A stretch of DNA of 59,415 nt, from contig NZ_JAHLYT010000029.1 of NCBI RefSeq assembly GCF_025128095.1, positions 1 to 59,415 on the forward strand, given 5' to 3'. Position numbers and translations under genes: made by a program. The stretch is from Synechococcus sp. CS-1328. GTDB lineage: Bacteria > Cyanobacteriota > Cyanobacteriia > PCC-6307 > Cyanobiaceae. The notes beneath the pieces were generated by a model. The model made no database searches and was not told the origin of the DNA. It worked only from the letters and a program-made list of their open reading frames with translations. Numbering within the stretch: position 1 is the stretch's first letter; each line of letters begins with the position of its first letter. Shown here piece by piece: positions 44,123-52,793 of the stretch.

Positions 44123-45286
44123 ATGCTGGCCTACCTCGACCACCACGCCACCACCCCCTGCGATCCGGCCGTGGTGACCGCCATGGCGCCCTGGTGGAGT
44201 GAGGCCTTCGCCAATCCCGCCAGCCGCCTCTACCGGCCGGCCCTGCAGGCCGCGGCGGCGGTGGAGCAGGCTCGTGCCCGCCTCGGCGCGGCCCTCGGCG
44301 TGGCTCCAGACGCCGTGTGTTTCACCAGCGGCGCCACCGAGGCCAACAACCTGGCCCTCAAGGGGGTGGTGGAAGCGGCGGCGGAGCGCGGCCTCTCCCG
44401 CCGGCGGATCGTGAGCCTGGTGAGCGAACACCGGGCGGTGCGGGATCCCCTCGCCCATCTGCATCGCCACGGTGCGCCGCTGACGCTGTTGCCGGTGCAG
44501 GCCGATGGGCTGCTCGATCTGAACCTTCTGGAGCAGGCCCTCACCCCGGACGTGCTGCTGCTCTCGGTGATGGCCGCCAACAACGAGATCGGCGTGCTGC
44601 AGCCCCTGGCGGCGATCGGCCGGCTCTGCCGCGAGCGGGGGGTTCTGTTTCACTGCGATGCCGCCCAGGCGGTGGGCCAGATTCCGCTCACCACCGAGGA
44701 GCTGGGGGAGGAGCTGGGCATCGATCTGCTCAGCCTCAGCGGCCACAAGCTGTATGGGCCCAAGGGGGTGGGGGCGCTGCTGGTGCGCCCCGGCGTGCCC
44801 CTGGCGGCCCAGCAGCACGGCGGTGGCCAGGAGGGGGGGCTGCGGGCCGGCACCCTGCCGGTGCCGCTGATCGTGGGGCTGGGGGTGGCGGTGGAGCTGG
44901 CCCTGGCCGACCGGGAGGCCAGGGCCCTGCGGCTGGCGCCCCTGCGCGACCATCTGCAACAGGCGCTGGAGAGCCTCGGGGGGGTGACCCTGAACGGCTG
45001 CGCCACCGCCCGCCTGCCCCACAGCCTCAATGTGAGCGTGGCGGGGCTGGACGGCACTCGGCTGCACCAGCGGCTGCGCCGGCAGATCGCGGTGAGCAGT
45101 GGCTCGGCCTGCAGTCAGGGCAGTCCGTCCCACGTGCTGGCGGCCCTGGGGCGCAGCCGCGCCGAGGCCGCCGCCTCGATCCGCTTCGGGCTGGGGCGCG
45201 GCACCACCGAGGCCGACATCACAACGGCGATCACCGCGGTGAGCGAGGCCGTCAACCAGCTCCGCTCGGGCCCCACAGGGTGGTGA
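44123..45286 (+). CDS. Cysteine desulfurase (NifS/IscS family)
   Basis: 387 residues from ATG 44123 (MLAYLDHHATTPCDPAVV). The fold-type I PLP enzyme is complete: TSGATEANNLAL, the His in VSEHRAVRDPL, HCDAAQAVGQ, PLP lysine K209 in SGHKLYGPKG and the catalytic loop SGSACSQGSPSHVL with C330. It mobilises sulfur from cysteine for Fe-S or thio-modification. The HATTP start (rather than NAATTP) is a variant. The last 35 nt overlap the DUF456 gene on the other strand. Confidence 0.95.
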   Translation: MLAYLDHHATTPCDPAVVTAMAPWWSEAFANPASRLYRPALQAAAAVEQARARLGAALGVAPDAVCFTSGATEANNLALKGVVEAAAERGLSRRRIVSLVSEHRAVRDPLAHLHRHGAPLTLLPVQADGLLDLNLLEQALTPDVLLLSVMAANNEIGVLQPLAAIGRLCRERGVLFHCDAAQAVGQIPLTTEELGEELGIDLLSLSGHKLYGPKGVGALLVRPGVPLAAQQHGGGQEGGLRAGTLPVPLIVGLGVAVELALADREARALRLAPLRDHLQQALESLGGVTLNGCATARLPHSLNVSVAGLDGTRLHQRLRRQIAVSSGSACSQGSPSHVLAALGRSRAEAAASIRFGLGRGTTEADITTAITAVSEAVNQLRSGPTGW

Positions 45287-45851
45287 GCAGCACGAAGCCC
45301 ACCACCCCCACCACGGCCAGCAGGGCCTGAGCCAGCCGGCTCACCAGCATCCCGGTCACCACCGCCAGCCCCACCAGCAGGCAGCGACGCAACCGCAGCA
45401 GCACGGTGGGTGCCAGCGAGGCCGGAGCGCTGACCAACTCCCCCACACTGGCCCCCAGCAGCGGCCCCACCAGCGCCCCGAGCAGGGGTCCCCCGAAGGG
45501 CAGGGCGGGCAACAGGCCCAGCAGCCCCACCAGCAGCCCGATGCCGGCGCCGACGTAGGCCCAGCGCGTGGCCTGCAGCCGCGCCGGACCCAGCACCAGC
45601 CCGAGCGCCTCGGCGCCCCAGCCGAGCAGCAACAGCACCACGGCCAGCGCCAGCGGCGGCCAGCCCACGCTCCAGCCCACTGCCAGGGGCCAGAGCAGCG
45701 CCCCCAGGGGCAGCAGCGCCAGGCCGGGCAGCAGCGGCAGCAGGGTGCCGGGCACAGCCGCCAGCTGAATCAGGAACGCCAGCCACCAGAGCAGGTCGGT
45801 GCGGGCCGTGGCCGTCAGGGCTGGCAGGGCGATCGCGGCCAGGGCCATCAA
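45252..45851 (-). CDS. DUF456 membrane protein
   Basis: 199 residues with about six hydrophobic stretches and the DUF456 pattern: [20 protein letters not shown] near the start, [21 protein letters not shown] and [13 protein letters not shown] in the middle. Function unknown. Its ATG overlaps the rsmH stop by 4 nt and its end overlaps the convergent cysteine desulfurase gene. Confidence 0.87.
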   Translation of the reverse strand: MMALAAIALPALTATARTDLLWWLAFLIQLAAVPGTLLPLLPGLALLPLGALLWPLAVGWSVGWPPLALAVVLLLLGWGAEALGLVLGPARLQATRWAYVGAGIGLLVGLLGLLPALPFGGPLLGALVGPLLGASVGELVSAPASLAPTVLLRLRRCLLVGLAVVTGMLVSRLAQALLAVVGVVGFVLLTTLWGPSGAG

Positions 45852-46741
45852 CCGTCCTCCTGGGCCCGTCGCCGGGCCACTCGGAACTTGGCGGAGCGGC
45901 TGCGGGGATTGGCCTCCTGTTCCGCTTCGCTGGCGACCAGGGGCTTGCGGGTGATCCGCTCCAGCCGCTCATCGGCGAGGAAGGCGGTCTTGACTCGCCG
46001 GTCTTCGAGCGAATGGAAACTGATCACACCCAGCAGTCCGCCGGGCATCAGCCAGTCGGGGGCGCGCTGCAGCAGGCGATCCAGCACGGCGAGTTCGCTG
46101 TTCACGGCGATGCGCAGGGCCTGGAAGCTGCGGGTGGCGGGATGGAGGCGGCCGCGCCGCGCCTTGGGCGGGTAGCAGCCGGCGATCGCGTAGGCCAGGG
46201 CGGCTGTGCCCCTCCCCTCCGGTCCGGTGGGATCACTCCAGGGGCGCAGTTCCACCAGCTTGCGGGCGATGCGGCGCGACAGCCGCTCCTCGCCATAGGC
46301 AAACAGCAGATCAGCCAGCTCGGTTTCCGTGAGCCGATCCAGTAGCGCGGCGGCCGGCTCGCCGGCACCTGGATTCATGCGCATGTCGATCGGGCCATCG
46401 ACGCGGAAGCTGAAGCCCCGCTCCGCCACGTCCAGCTGGGGGCTGCTCACCCCCAGGTCAGCCAGCACCAGGGCAGCGGGCTCGGGGGGCAGGAAATCGG
46501 CGAAGTTGGTGGCCACGATCCGCACCCGATCGCCGTAGGGGGCCAAGCGCTTTGCGGCGGCGGCGCGGGCGGTAGGGTCCTGGTCGAGACCGATGAGGCG
46601 CAGGCCGGGATGGGCCTCCAGCAGCAGGGCGCTGTGGCCTCCGCCGCCAAGGGTGCAGTCGATCAGCAGGCCGTCTTGCGGGCCCGCCGCCGCCGGGAGC
46701 GTCGCGAAGCTGGCGAGCACCGTCTCCGCCAGCACCGGCAC
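45848..46741 (-). CDS. rsmH: 16S rRNA (cytosine(1402)-N4)-methyltransferase
   Basis: 297 residues from GTG 46741 ([11 protein letters not shown]). Landmarks: [60 protein letters not shown] and [17 protein letters not shown]. It methylates the exocyclic N4 of C1402 in 16S rRNA with SAM. The usual FxHVPVL start suggests a few extra residues (FDH) may be encoded upstream. It is divergent from ndhH with 86 nt between starts. Confidence 0.95.
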   Translation of the reverse strand: MPVLAETVLASFATLPAAAGPQDGLLIDCTLGGGGHSALLLEAHPGLRLIGLDQDPTARAAAAKRLAPYGDRVRIVATNFADFLPPEPAALVLADLGVSSPQLDVAERGFSFRVDGPIDMRMNPGAGEPAAALLDRLTETELADLLFAYGEERLSRRIARKLVELRPWSDPTGPEGRGTAALAYAIAGCYPPKARRGRLHPATRSFQALRIAVNSELAVLDRLLQRAPDWLMPGGLLGVISFHSLEDRRVKTAFLADERLERITRKPLVASEAEQEANPRSRSAKFRVARRRAQEDG

Positions 46742-46827
46742 GTGATCGAAGGCCTGTGCCAGAAGAGGCCATGCAGCGGGCGCTCCCTTCCTAAGATCCC
46801 GCCATTCGATCCGCAGGCCACGGCCCC

Positions 46828-48012
46828 ATGACGCAGCTGGAGACGCGCACGGAGCCGATGGTGGTCAACTTCGGCCCCCATCACCCCTCGATGCATGGGG
46901 TGCTGCGGCTGGTCGTGACCCTCGACGGGGAAGACGTGGTGGATTGCGAGCCGGTGATCGGCTATCTCCACCGCGGCATGGAGAAGATCGCCGAGAACCG
47001 CACGAACGTGATGTTTGTGCCCTATGTGAGCCGCATGGACTATGCCGCCGGCATGTTCTACGAGGCGATCGTGGTGAACGCGCCCGAGAGGTTGGCCAAC
47101 GTGCTGGTGCCGAAGCGGGCCAGCTACATCCGCGTGCTGATGCTGGAACTCAACCGCATCGCCAACCACCTGCTCTGGCTCGGTCCTTTCCTGGCTGACG
47201 TGGGCGCCCAGACGCCGTTCTTCTATATCTTCCGCGAACGGGAGATGATCTACGACCTCTGGGAAGCGGCCACCGGCCAGCGGCTGATCAACAACAACTA
47301 CTTCCGCATCGGCGGAGTGGCAGCCGACCTGCCTTGGGGCTGGCTGGAGAAGTGCCTCGACTTCTGCGATTGGTTCGGCCCCAAGATCGATGAATACGAG
47401 AAGCTGATCACCAACAACCCCATCTTCCGGCGCCGCATCGAGGGGCTCGGCACCATCGAGCGCGAGCAGGCGATCAACTGGAGCCTCTCGGGCCCGATGC
47501 TGCGCGCCTCCGGCGTGCACTGGGACCTGCGCAAGGTCGATCACTATGAGTGCTACGACGACTTCGACTGGAGCGTGGTCTGGGCCAGTGAAGGTGATTG
47601 CTACGCCCGCTACCGGGTGCGGGTGGAGGAGATGCGCCAGTCGCTGAAGATCCTGCGCCAGGCCTGCACCATGATTCCCGGCGGCCCCACGGAGAACCTG
47701 GAAGCCCGGCGCATGGCCGAGGGCAAGAAGAGCGAGTGGTATGGATTCGATTACCAGTACGTGGCCAAGAAGGTGGCCCCCACCTTCAAGATTCCTTCTG
47801 GCGAGCTCTACACACGTCTTGAATCCGGCAAGGGGGAGGTCGGTGTCTTCATCCAGGGCAACGACGACGTCACCCCCTGGCGCTTCAAGATCCGCGCCGC
47901 CGATTCCAACAACCTTCAGATCCTGCCCCACCTGCTCAAGGGCAACAAGGTGGCCGACATCATGGCGATCCTTGGCTCGATCGACGTGATCATGGGCTCG
48001 GTGGACCGCTGA
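46828..48012 (+). CDS. ndhH: NAD(P)H-quinone oxidoreductase subunit H (NDH-1 H)
   Basis: 394 residues, the usual cyanobacterial length. [50 protein letters not shown] and the C-terminal [14 protein letters not shown] are signature segments of the 49-kDa/NuoD/NdhH family. The subunit takes part in quinone binding in the NDH-1 complex used for respiration, cyclic electron flow and CO2 uptake. It stands alone in the region, as usual in cyanobacteria. Confidence 0.97.
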   Translation: MTQLETRTEPMVVNFGPHHPSMHGVLRLVVTLDGEDVVDCEPVIGYLHRGMEKIAENRTNVMFVPYVSRMDYAAGMFYEAIVVNAPERLANVLVPKRASYIRVLMLELNRIANHLLWLGPFLADVGAQTPFFYIFREREMIYDLWEAATGQRLINNNYFRIGGVAADLPWGWLEKCLDFCDWFGPKIDEYEKLITNNPIFRRRIEGLGTIEREQAINWSLSGPMLRASGVHWDLRKVDHYECYDDFDWSVVWASEGDCYARYRVRVEEMRQSLKILRQACTMIPGGPTENLEARRMAEGKKSEWYGFDYQYVAKKVAPTFKIPSGELYTRLESGKGEVGVFIQGNDDVTPWRFKIRAADSNNLQILPHLLKGNKVADIMAILGSIDVIMGSVDR

Positions 48013-48188
48013 CCTGCGGTTGCGCTCTGCGGGTGGAGTGACAAGTCTGTCCTCGGCCTGCAGAGTCTGGAATCGGCCTGGAAACAGCCTGGTTCTGGTT
48101 CGGCCAGGAGGAGACCATCGAGCAGCTCTTGGTGATCCCGTCCCCCGTCGCTGCCCACGGCAGCAGCTCGGGTCAGCAGCAACTCGGA

Positions 48189-50069
48189 TCAGAGATAGAA
48201 GCCCACGGTGGTGACCACGCGGGTGCCCTTTTTACGCAGGGCCTGTCGCAGCAGGATTGTCGACTGGTTATGCAGCAGGTTTTCCCAGCGATGTCTGGTC
48301 ACGAACACCGGTAGCACGATCATGCAGAAGCGGTTGCGATCCTTGCGGTGCTGTTTCTCAAAGCCGTGAACAAACTCCACCACTGGATCCACCAGGGATC
48401 GATACGGTGATTCCAGAATCTGCAACGGCACGTCGGGAATCTGCCGCTCCCACTGGAGCCGGAAGGCCTCGGCACGGCCTCCGCCCAGATCCACGTGCAC
48501 GGCCACCAGATCGCTGGTGACGCTGCGGGCAAAGCAGATCGCCTCAAAGGTGCCTCGGTGCAGCTGCCCCACCAGCACCACGGTGGGGGGACCGCTGCCC
48601 TGCGGCGCTGCGGGGGGAAGGTTGAGGCGCACGTCCGAGGCCATGCGCAGGCGGCGCGCCACATGGTTGTAGTGGGTGCGGATCCGCAGGTACATCGACA
48701 CCAGCAATGGGATCGCCAGCACCACCAACCAGGCCCCCTGGGTGAATTTGCTGAACAGAAGCACTCCACCCACCAGGGCGGTGATCAGGGCGCCGAAGCC
48801 GTTCAGCAGGGCATTGGAGATCCAACCGCGCTCCCGAAGCTTCCACCAGTGCATCACCATGCCGGCCTGGGAGAGGGTGAAGCTGATGAACACCCCTACC
48901 GCGTAGAGGGGGATCAACCGACTGACGCTGCCGTTGAAGATCACCAGCAACAGGCCGGCCAGGCCGCTGAGGGCATAGATGCCGTTGCTGAACACCAGCC
49001 GGTCCCCCAGGGAGGAGAGCTGACGGGGCAGGAAGCCGTCCTGGGCCAGGAAGGCCGCCAGCCGCGGGAAATCCGCGTAGGCGGTGTTGGCCGCCAGCAG
49101 CAGGATCATCAGGGTGGCCATCTGCAGCACGAACAGGAGGATGCCGTTGCCGAAGATCCGCTCGCCCAGCTGGTAGAGGAGGGTGGGGCCGTTCTCCGCG
49201 TACACCACGCCGCTCTGGTGTGCCAGGGCGCTGATGCCGCTGAACATCAGGGCCAGCATCAGCACCATCACCACCAGCACCCGGCGGGCGTTGCGCCATT
49301 CCACCGGCCGGAAGGCAGCGACGCTGTCGCTGATCGCCTCGATCCCTGTGAGGGCGGCACAGCCGGAGCTGAAGGCCCGCATCAGCAGCAGTGGACCCAG
49401 CACGTGCATGCTGTTCGCTCCGTGGTGGGCGGCCTCCAGCAGCCGTTGCTGCTCCGATAGCGGCAGGGGGGGGAGCTGACCCAGACCGGTCTTGATGGCG
49501 CCCGCCACCAGCAGGGTTACCACCATGCCCATGAAGAGATAGGTGGGCATGCTCAGGAACTTGGCGCTGGAGCTCACGCCGCGCAGATTGGCGAGCATCA
49601 CCAGCACCACCGCCAGCAGGCAGAGCGGAATCCGCTCCGCCTCAAGCGCAGGGAAGTAGGAGGTGAGGGCGGCGATGCCGGCGGCCACGCTCACCGCCAC
49701 GGTGAGCACGTAGTCGATCGAGAGCGAGGCCCCCGCCACCAGCCCGGTGATCTGTCCGAGGTTCTGCTGTGAAACCCTGTAGGAGCCCCCTCCCTGGGGA
49801 TAGGCCTTGATGGTCTGCCGGTAGCTGGTGGCCACGATCAGCATCAGCCCCACGATCAGGGCCGTGATCGGCAGGGTGTAGGAAAGAGCGGCGGCGCCGG
49901 CCATCCCCAGCACCAGCACAATCTCCTGGGTGGCATAAGCCACGGACGAGAGCGCATCGGAGCTGAGGATCGCCAGCGCCTCGGCATTGTTGTAGCGCTC
50001 CTCGTGGTGCGCGCTGGTCGGCAGAGGAGTTCCAATGAGCCTGCGCCGGAGGATGTCGAGGCCGGGCAT
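48189..50069 (-). CDS. APC-superfamily amino acid/polyamine permease with C-terminal cytosolic domain
   Basis: 626 residues from ATG 50069 (MPGLDILRRRLIG); the frame is open upstream but reads through repeat DNA. About 12 TM helices: SSDALSSVAYATQEIVLVLG, PQGGGSYRVSQQNLGQITGL (discontinuous helix of APC permeases), ALTGIEAISDSVAAFRP and LGDRLVFSNGIYALSG. The last ~130 residues are soluble (VVLVGQLHRGTFEAICFARS), a USP-like extension. The transport substrate is unknown; the closest type is the APC permease group often annotated as amino acid or KUP-like transporter. Confidence 0.88.
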   Translation of the reverse strand: MPGLDILRRRLIGTPLPTSAHHEERYNNAEALAILSSDALSSVAYATQEIVLVLGMAGAAALSYTLPITALIVGLMLIVATSYRQTIKAYPQGGGSYRVSQQNLGQITGLVAGASLSIDYVLTVAVSVAAGIAALTSYFPALEAERIPLCLLAVVLVMLANLRGVSSSAKFLSMPTYLFMGMVVTLLVAGAIKTGLGQLPPLPLSEQQRLLEAAHHGANSMHVLGPLLLMRAFSSGCAALTGIEAISDSVAAFRPVEWRNARRVLVVMVLMLALMFSGISALAHQSGVVYAENGPTLLYQLGERIFGNGILLFVLQMATLMILLLAANTAYADFPRLAAFLAQDGFLPRQLSSLGDRLVFSNGIYALSGLAGLLLVIFNGSVSRLIPLYAVGVFISFTLSQAGMVMHWWKLRERGWISNALLNGFGALITALVGGVLLFSKFTQGAWLVVLAIPLLVSMYLRIRTHYNHVARRLRMASDVRLNLPPAAPQGSGPPTVVLVGQLHRGTFEAICFARSVTSDLVAVHVDLGGGRAEAFRLQWERQIPDVPLQILESPYRSLVDPVVEFVHGFEKQHRKDRNRFCMIVLPVFVTRHRWENLLHNQSTILLRQALRKKGTRVVTTVGFYL

Positions 50070-50434
50070 CGTTCTGAGGCTCTGTTCCTTTGTGGATACG
50101 AACGGTAGGTCGCGATCGCTGCAGGTTGATGGCTGCAGCTTGATCGGTGCGGCTTGATCGGCGCAGCTTGATCGGCGCAGACCAACGGATCCTGACGATG
50201 CTCTCCTGCACCTTTTCATTGTTCCAATGACAGGCTTCAGTCCAGATTGATCCGTGGGAGTGCTTTCTCTGCTGTGGTCGCTCCTGACCTTGCTCTCTGC
50301 GGTCGGTCTGCTCCGTTGCCTCATTCCAAAAGGCCTTCCGGGTCTGGACTTCGCCTCAACGGCTCAGAACCAGGACCTGATTGACCGCCTACGCTCGCCT
50401 CACCGCTTCAGCCCTGGGATTCGTTGACTGCGTG
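50070..50434. other. Divergent intergenic region, 365 nt, between APC permease and DUF2752 genes
   Basis: The only stretch above 300 nt without a recognised gene. It contains the 14-bp repeat array at 50112-50181. The remaining part (50182-50434) shows no ORF with protein-like character, no convincing tRNA or hairpin and no recognised riboswitch; two divergent promoters are expected there but none could be assigned. Confidence 0.6.
50112..50181. repeat. 14-bp tandem repeat, about five units, upstream of APC permease
   Basis: Units at 50126, 50140, 50154 and 50168 share TTGATCGGCGCAGC with few changes, preceded by a diverged one at 50112. They lie 42 nt upstream of the permease start codon in the 365-nt divergent region shared with the DUF2752 gene. 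Confidence 0.82.
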
Positions 50435-50884
50435 ATGGAAGCGTCAACGCCGCCGAACACGCGACCCAGGTCTGCCAGACGGCGTTGGCTGGAGCGGCTG
50501 CGTCATGGCGGCTTCCTCCTGCCCGCCGCGCTCACCGGGTATCTGGGCCTCAAGGGCTGGCTGGGCCATGGCCTCCTGCCCGGCTGGTCGTGTCCGCTGC
50601 GGGCTCTCACCGGCATTCCCTGCCCCACCTGTTTCCTGACCCGGGCTGTGTGCGCCAGCCTGCAGGGCAACCTCAGCGAATCGCTGCGCTGGCATGCCTT
50701 TGGGCCTGCGGCGGCCGTGGCACTGCTGGTCTGGTCCGTGGTGTCGATCCGCAGTCGGCGGCTGGTGCCACTGCAGTTGGAAGGGCGCCATCTGGTGGTG
50801 ATCAGTGTGGCGCTGCTGCTCTATTGGGGTGTGCGCATGGCCCTCCACTACGGCCTCGGCCTGCCGGCCTTCCCGACGCGCTGA
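50435..50884 (+). CDS. DUF2752 membrane protein
   Basis: 149 residues from ATG 50435 (MEASTPPNTRPRSARRRW). The hallmark CPLRALTGIPCPTCFLTRA (Cys-rich, with the GIPCPxC motif) follows a first TM helix, and further TM helices are at VVSIRSRR-flanked and LVVISVALLLYWGVRMALHY positions. The family has unknown function. The frame starts earlier but the ATG at 50435 fits best. Confidence 0.87.
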   Translation: MEASTPPNTRPRSARRRWLERLRHGGFLLPAALTGYLGLKGWLGHGLLPGWSCPLRALTGIPCPTCFLTRAVCASLQGNLSESLRWHAFGPAAAVALLVWSVVSIRSRRLVPLQLEGRHLVVISVALLLYWGVRMALHYGLGLPAFPTR

Positions 50885-50918
50885 GGGTTCCGCAGCAGGA
50901 GAGGCCAAGAGTGACCAG

Positions 50919-51010
50919 ATTCAGATCAATGGACTCAGATGAATAGACAAGTTCAGATCAGCAGCCTGGTTCAGATCTGCAGACCAGAGCAGACCAGCAG
51001 ACCGGCCTTG
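50919..51010. repeat. Imperfect direct repeats in a convergent intergenic region
   Basis: Several copies of a TTCAGATCAxCAG-type unit (near 50920, 50951, 50970) and later GCAGACCAG units lie between the DUF2752 gene (ends 50884) and the membrane-protein gene (ends 51024). Spacing is irregular, 15-19 nt. No terminator hairpin was recognised. Confidence 0.6.
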
Positions 51011-51023
51011 ATCGGAGCCGGGT

Positions 51024-51737
51024 TCAGGAGATCACGCCCTGGTGATACGCGGAGTTCTGGATGTAGAAGTTCCCCACCGGTACCGCCACCAGGGCCGCCA
51101 GACCGCAGGTGCAGATTGACACCACCAGCACCACCGTTCCCACCAGGGCCTGCACCCCCACAAAGGCCATGCCATGCGGTGAGCGGAACACGGCCTGGAA
51201 GGAGCTGGAGAACGCGTCCAGTACCCCCTGATCGGTGGCGAAGATGCGGTTCACATACACTGGCGCCACCAGCAGCACCGCAAAGCCGGGCAGCAGGCAG
51301 AGCAACAGGCCGACGCAGGTGACCAGCGCGAAAAAGAGGCCCGCCAGCAGATAGCGCATCGGCCGATCCTGCAGGATCCGCAGGGCCTCGGACACGGTGA
51401 CGGTGGTGCCTGTTTCGTAGTACAGGGCCGGCACCGCCACCAGCAGCACCCCCACCAGGCTGGAGAGGATGGCGAAAGGCACCTGACCCAGCTGGCCGAG
51501 CAGCAGGGCCATCTGGGCTGCCGCGCCGGTGGGATCGAGGACTCCCTGGGTGAGTGCCGCAGGATCAGCGCCGCCGAGGCCCACGCCCAGCAGGGCAAAC
51601 ATCAGAGCCACCCCACCGCCCACCGCAGAGATCGCCATGGTGATCAACCAGACCACCAGCAGGGTGGGGAGATGGGCCACGAAGGCCTCCCAGGCCCGAT
51701 TCAGGCTGGGTGGTTCGTAGGCGAACGCAGCGGCCAC
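51024..51737 (-). CDS. Integral membrane protein, DUF975/YciC-like appearance
   Basis: About 237 residues from GTG 51737 (VAAAFAYEPPSLNRAWEAF); the frame opens at 51818. Six hydrophobic segments (LPTLLVVWLITMAISAVGGG, VPFAILSSLVGVLLVAVPAL, LLAGLFFALVTCVGLLLCLL, PGFAVLLVAPVYV, GMAFVGVQALVGTVVLVVSI, CGLAALVAVPVGNFY) and the SLNRAWEAF start are like YciC/DUF975-type proteins. The exact family was not verified. It is divergent from the thioesterase gene. Confidence 0.75.
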   Translation of the reverse strand: MAAAFAYEPPSLNRAWEAFVAHLPTLLVVWLITMAISAVGGGVALMFALLGVGLGGADPAALTQGVLDPTGAAAQMALLLGQLGQVPFAILSSLVGVLLVAVPALYYETGTTVTVSEALRILQDRPMRYLLAGLFFALVTCVGLLLCLLPGFAVLLVAPVYVNRIFATDQGVLDAFSSSFQAVFRSPHGMAFVGVQALVGTVVLVVSICTCGLAALVAVPVGNFYIQNSAYHQGVIS

Positions 51738-51811
51738 ACCAGCGGGGCGAAGATGGCCGGAATGTAAAGGGCCCACCGAAGCCGCACAAGGGAAACCCGG
51801 GGACAGGATCG

Positions 51812-52252
51812 ATGCCATCGAGTCACTGGCTGCAGATCGAGCGCACCGTGCGCTTCGGCGACACAGATGCCGCCGGGGTGATGCACTTTCACCAGCTGCT
51901 GCGTTGGTGCCACGAGGCCTATGAGGAGAGCCTCGAGCGCTACGGCATCAGCGCCGAGGAGATCTTTCCGCGGCCTGGCCAGCTGCTCGCCGTGGCGTTG
52001 CCGATCGTGCATTGCAGCGCCGATTACCGCCGCCCGCTGGTGTGTGGCGATCAGGTCGGCGTGCGGCTGCAACCGGAACGCCTCGATCCCGGTTGCTTCG
52101 AGGTGCGTTACACCTTCCGCAGCGACGGCCATGACGTCGCCATGGGCCTCACGCGCCATGTGGCGATCACGGCCGCAGACCGGCGGCGCTGTCCGCTACC
52201 GCTGGCGATTCAGCGCTGGTTGGAGGCCACCAGCCTCAGCGCTGCCGGCTGA
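51812..52252 (+). CDS. Hotdog-fold acyl-CoA thioesterase, probably 1,4-dihydroxy-2-naphthoyl-CoA hydrolase
   Basis: 146 residues from ATG 51812. The 4HBT motif RTVRFGDTDAAGVMHFHQLL carries the catalytic D17/D19 region, and HCSADYRRPLVCGDQVGVRL follows. The RFGDTDAAGVMHFHQL form is that of the cyanobacterial DHNA-CoA thioesterase (Slr0204-like), which cleaves DHNA-CoA before prenylation by MenA in phylloquinone synthesis. The proximity of menE, menC, menA and menF supports this (inference). The last 17 nt overlap the convergent 92-aa gene. Confidence 0.88.
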   Translation: MPSSHWLQIERTVRFGDTDAAGVMHFHQLLRWCHEAYEESLERYGISAEEIFPRPGQLLAVALPIVHCSADYRRPLVCGDQVGVRLQPERLDPGCFEVRYTFRSDGHDVAMGLTRHVAITAADRRRCPLPLAIQRWLEATSLSAAG

Positions 52253-52514
52253 GGGCCCACAGCAGGGCCGCGAGCTGGAGAGGCAGCAGGCTGGCCATCC
52301 AGGCCAGGGGATGGATGCCCTGATCGGGCACGGCGTCGAAGGCTGCGAGGCTGATCAGGCTGGCCAGCACCAACAGCAGCAGCGGCAACCGGCGCAGGGC
52401 CATGGGGAAGGAGGTCAACGCCGGGGAGCTGGAACGCGGTTCGGAACGGGGTGACACCGCGAGCGACGCCTGCCCGAGCGATGCAGGGGTGGCAAGAGGA
52501 AGTCCCAACGGCAT
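52236..52514 (-). CDS. Small membrane-associated hypothetical protein (92 aa)
   Basis: From ATG 52514, which overlaps the stop of the TM2 gene (TGATG). A Ser/Pro-rich N-terminal part (SPRSEPRSSSPALTSFP) precedes two hydrophobic segments (LPLLLLVLASLISLAAF and LAWMASLLPLQLAALLWAL). An internal ATG at 52403 would leave only these TM helices. No family recognised. Confidence 0.55.
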   Translation of the reverse strand: MPLGLPLATPASLGQASLAVSPRSEPRSSSPALTSFPMALRRLPLLLLVLASLISLAAFDAVPDQGIHPLAWMASLLPLQLAALLWALSRQR

Positions 52515-52777
52515 CAGAACCATTCCCGCTTGGCGTCGAGATAGGTGGCCTTGAACTCCTCAGGTGTTTTGGAGAGATAGATAATCCCTTCAACCAGGCC
52601 GATCACACCCATCACGAAGCCACCGAATCCGCAGGTCACAACCGTGACAACGGCCATGATGATGCCGGCATTCGTATAGCCCAGCACGAACTTGTGGATT
52701 CCGAATGCACCCAGGAAGATCCCGAGCAGGCCAGCCGCGAGCTTCTTGTTGCTCACTTCCGGATCAACGCCGTTCAT
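52514..52777 (-). CDS. TM2-domain protein
   Basis: 87 residues from ATG 52777 (MNGVDPEVSNKKLAAGLLGI). A TM2 domain is obvious: KLAAGLLGIFLGAFGIHKFVLG with the family's xHxFYLG-like motif, and GIIMAVVTVVTCGFGGFVMGVIGLVEGIIYL. TM2 proteins are small double-TM membrane proteins with no fixed biochemical role. It ends with FKATYLDAKREWF and is coupled to the next small gene. Confidence 0.9.
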   Translation of the reverse strand: MNGVDPEVSNKKLAAGLLGIFLGAFGIHKFVLGYTNAGIIMAVVTVVTCGFGGFVMGVIGLVEGIIYLSKTPEEFKATYLDAKREWF

Positions 52778-52793
52778 GTCTTGAGGGCCTGGG

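Noticed and set aside
44117..45133. Upstream extension of the exported-protein frame across the cysteine desulfurase
   Set aside because: The PLP enzyme on the opposite strand has all catalytic motifs; the extension contains none.
48013..48188. Small RNA or terminator after ndhH
   Set aside because: Repeated CGGCCTG-type words occur, but no convincing stem with a T-tract or known RNA motif was found.
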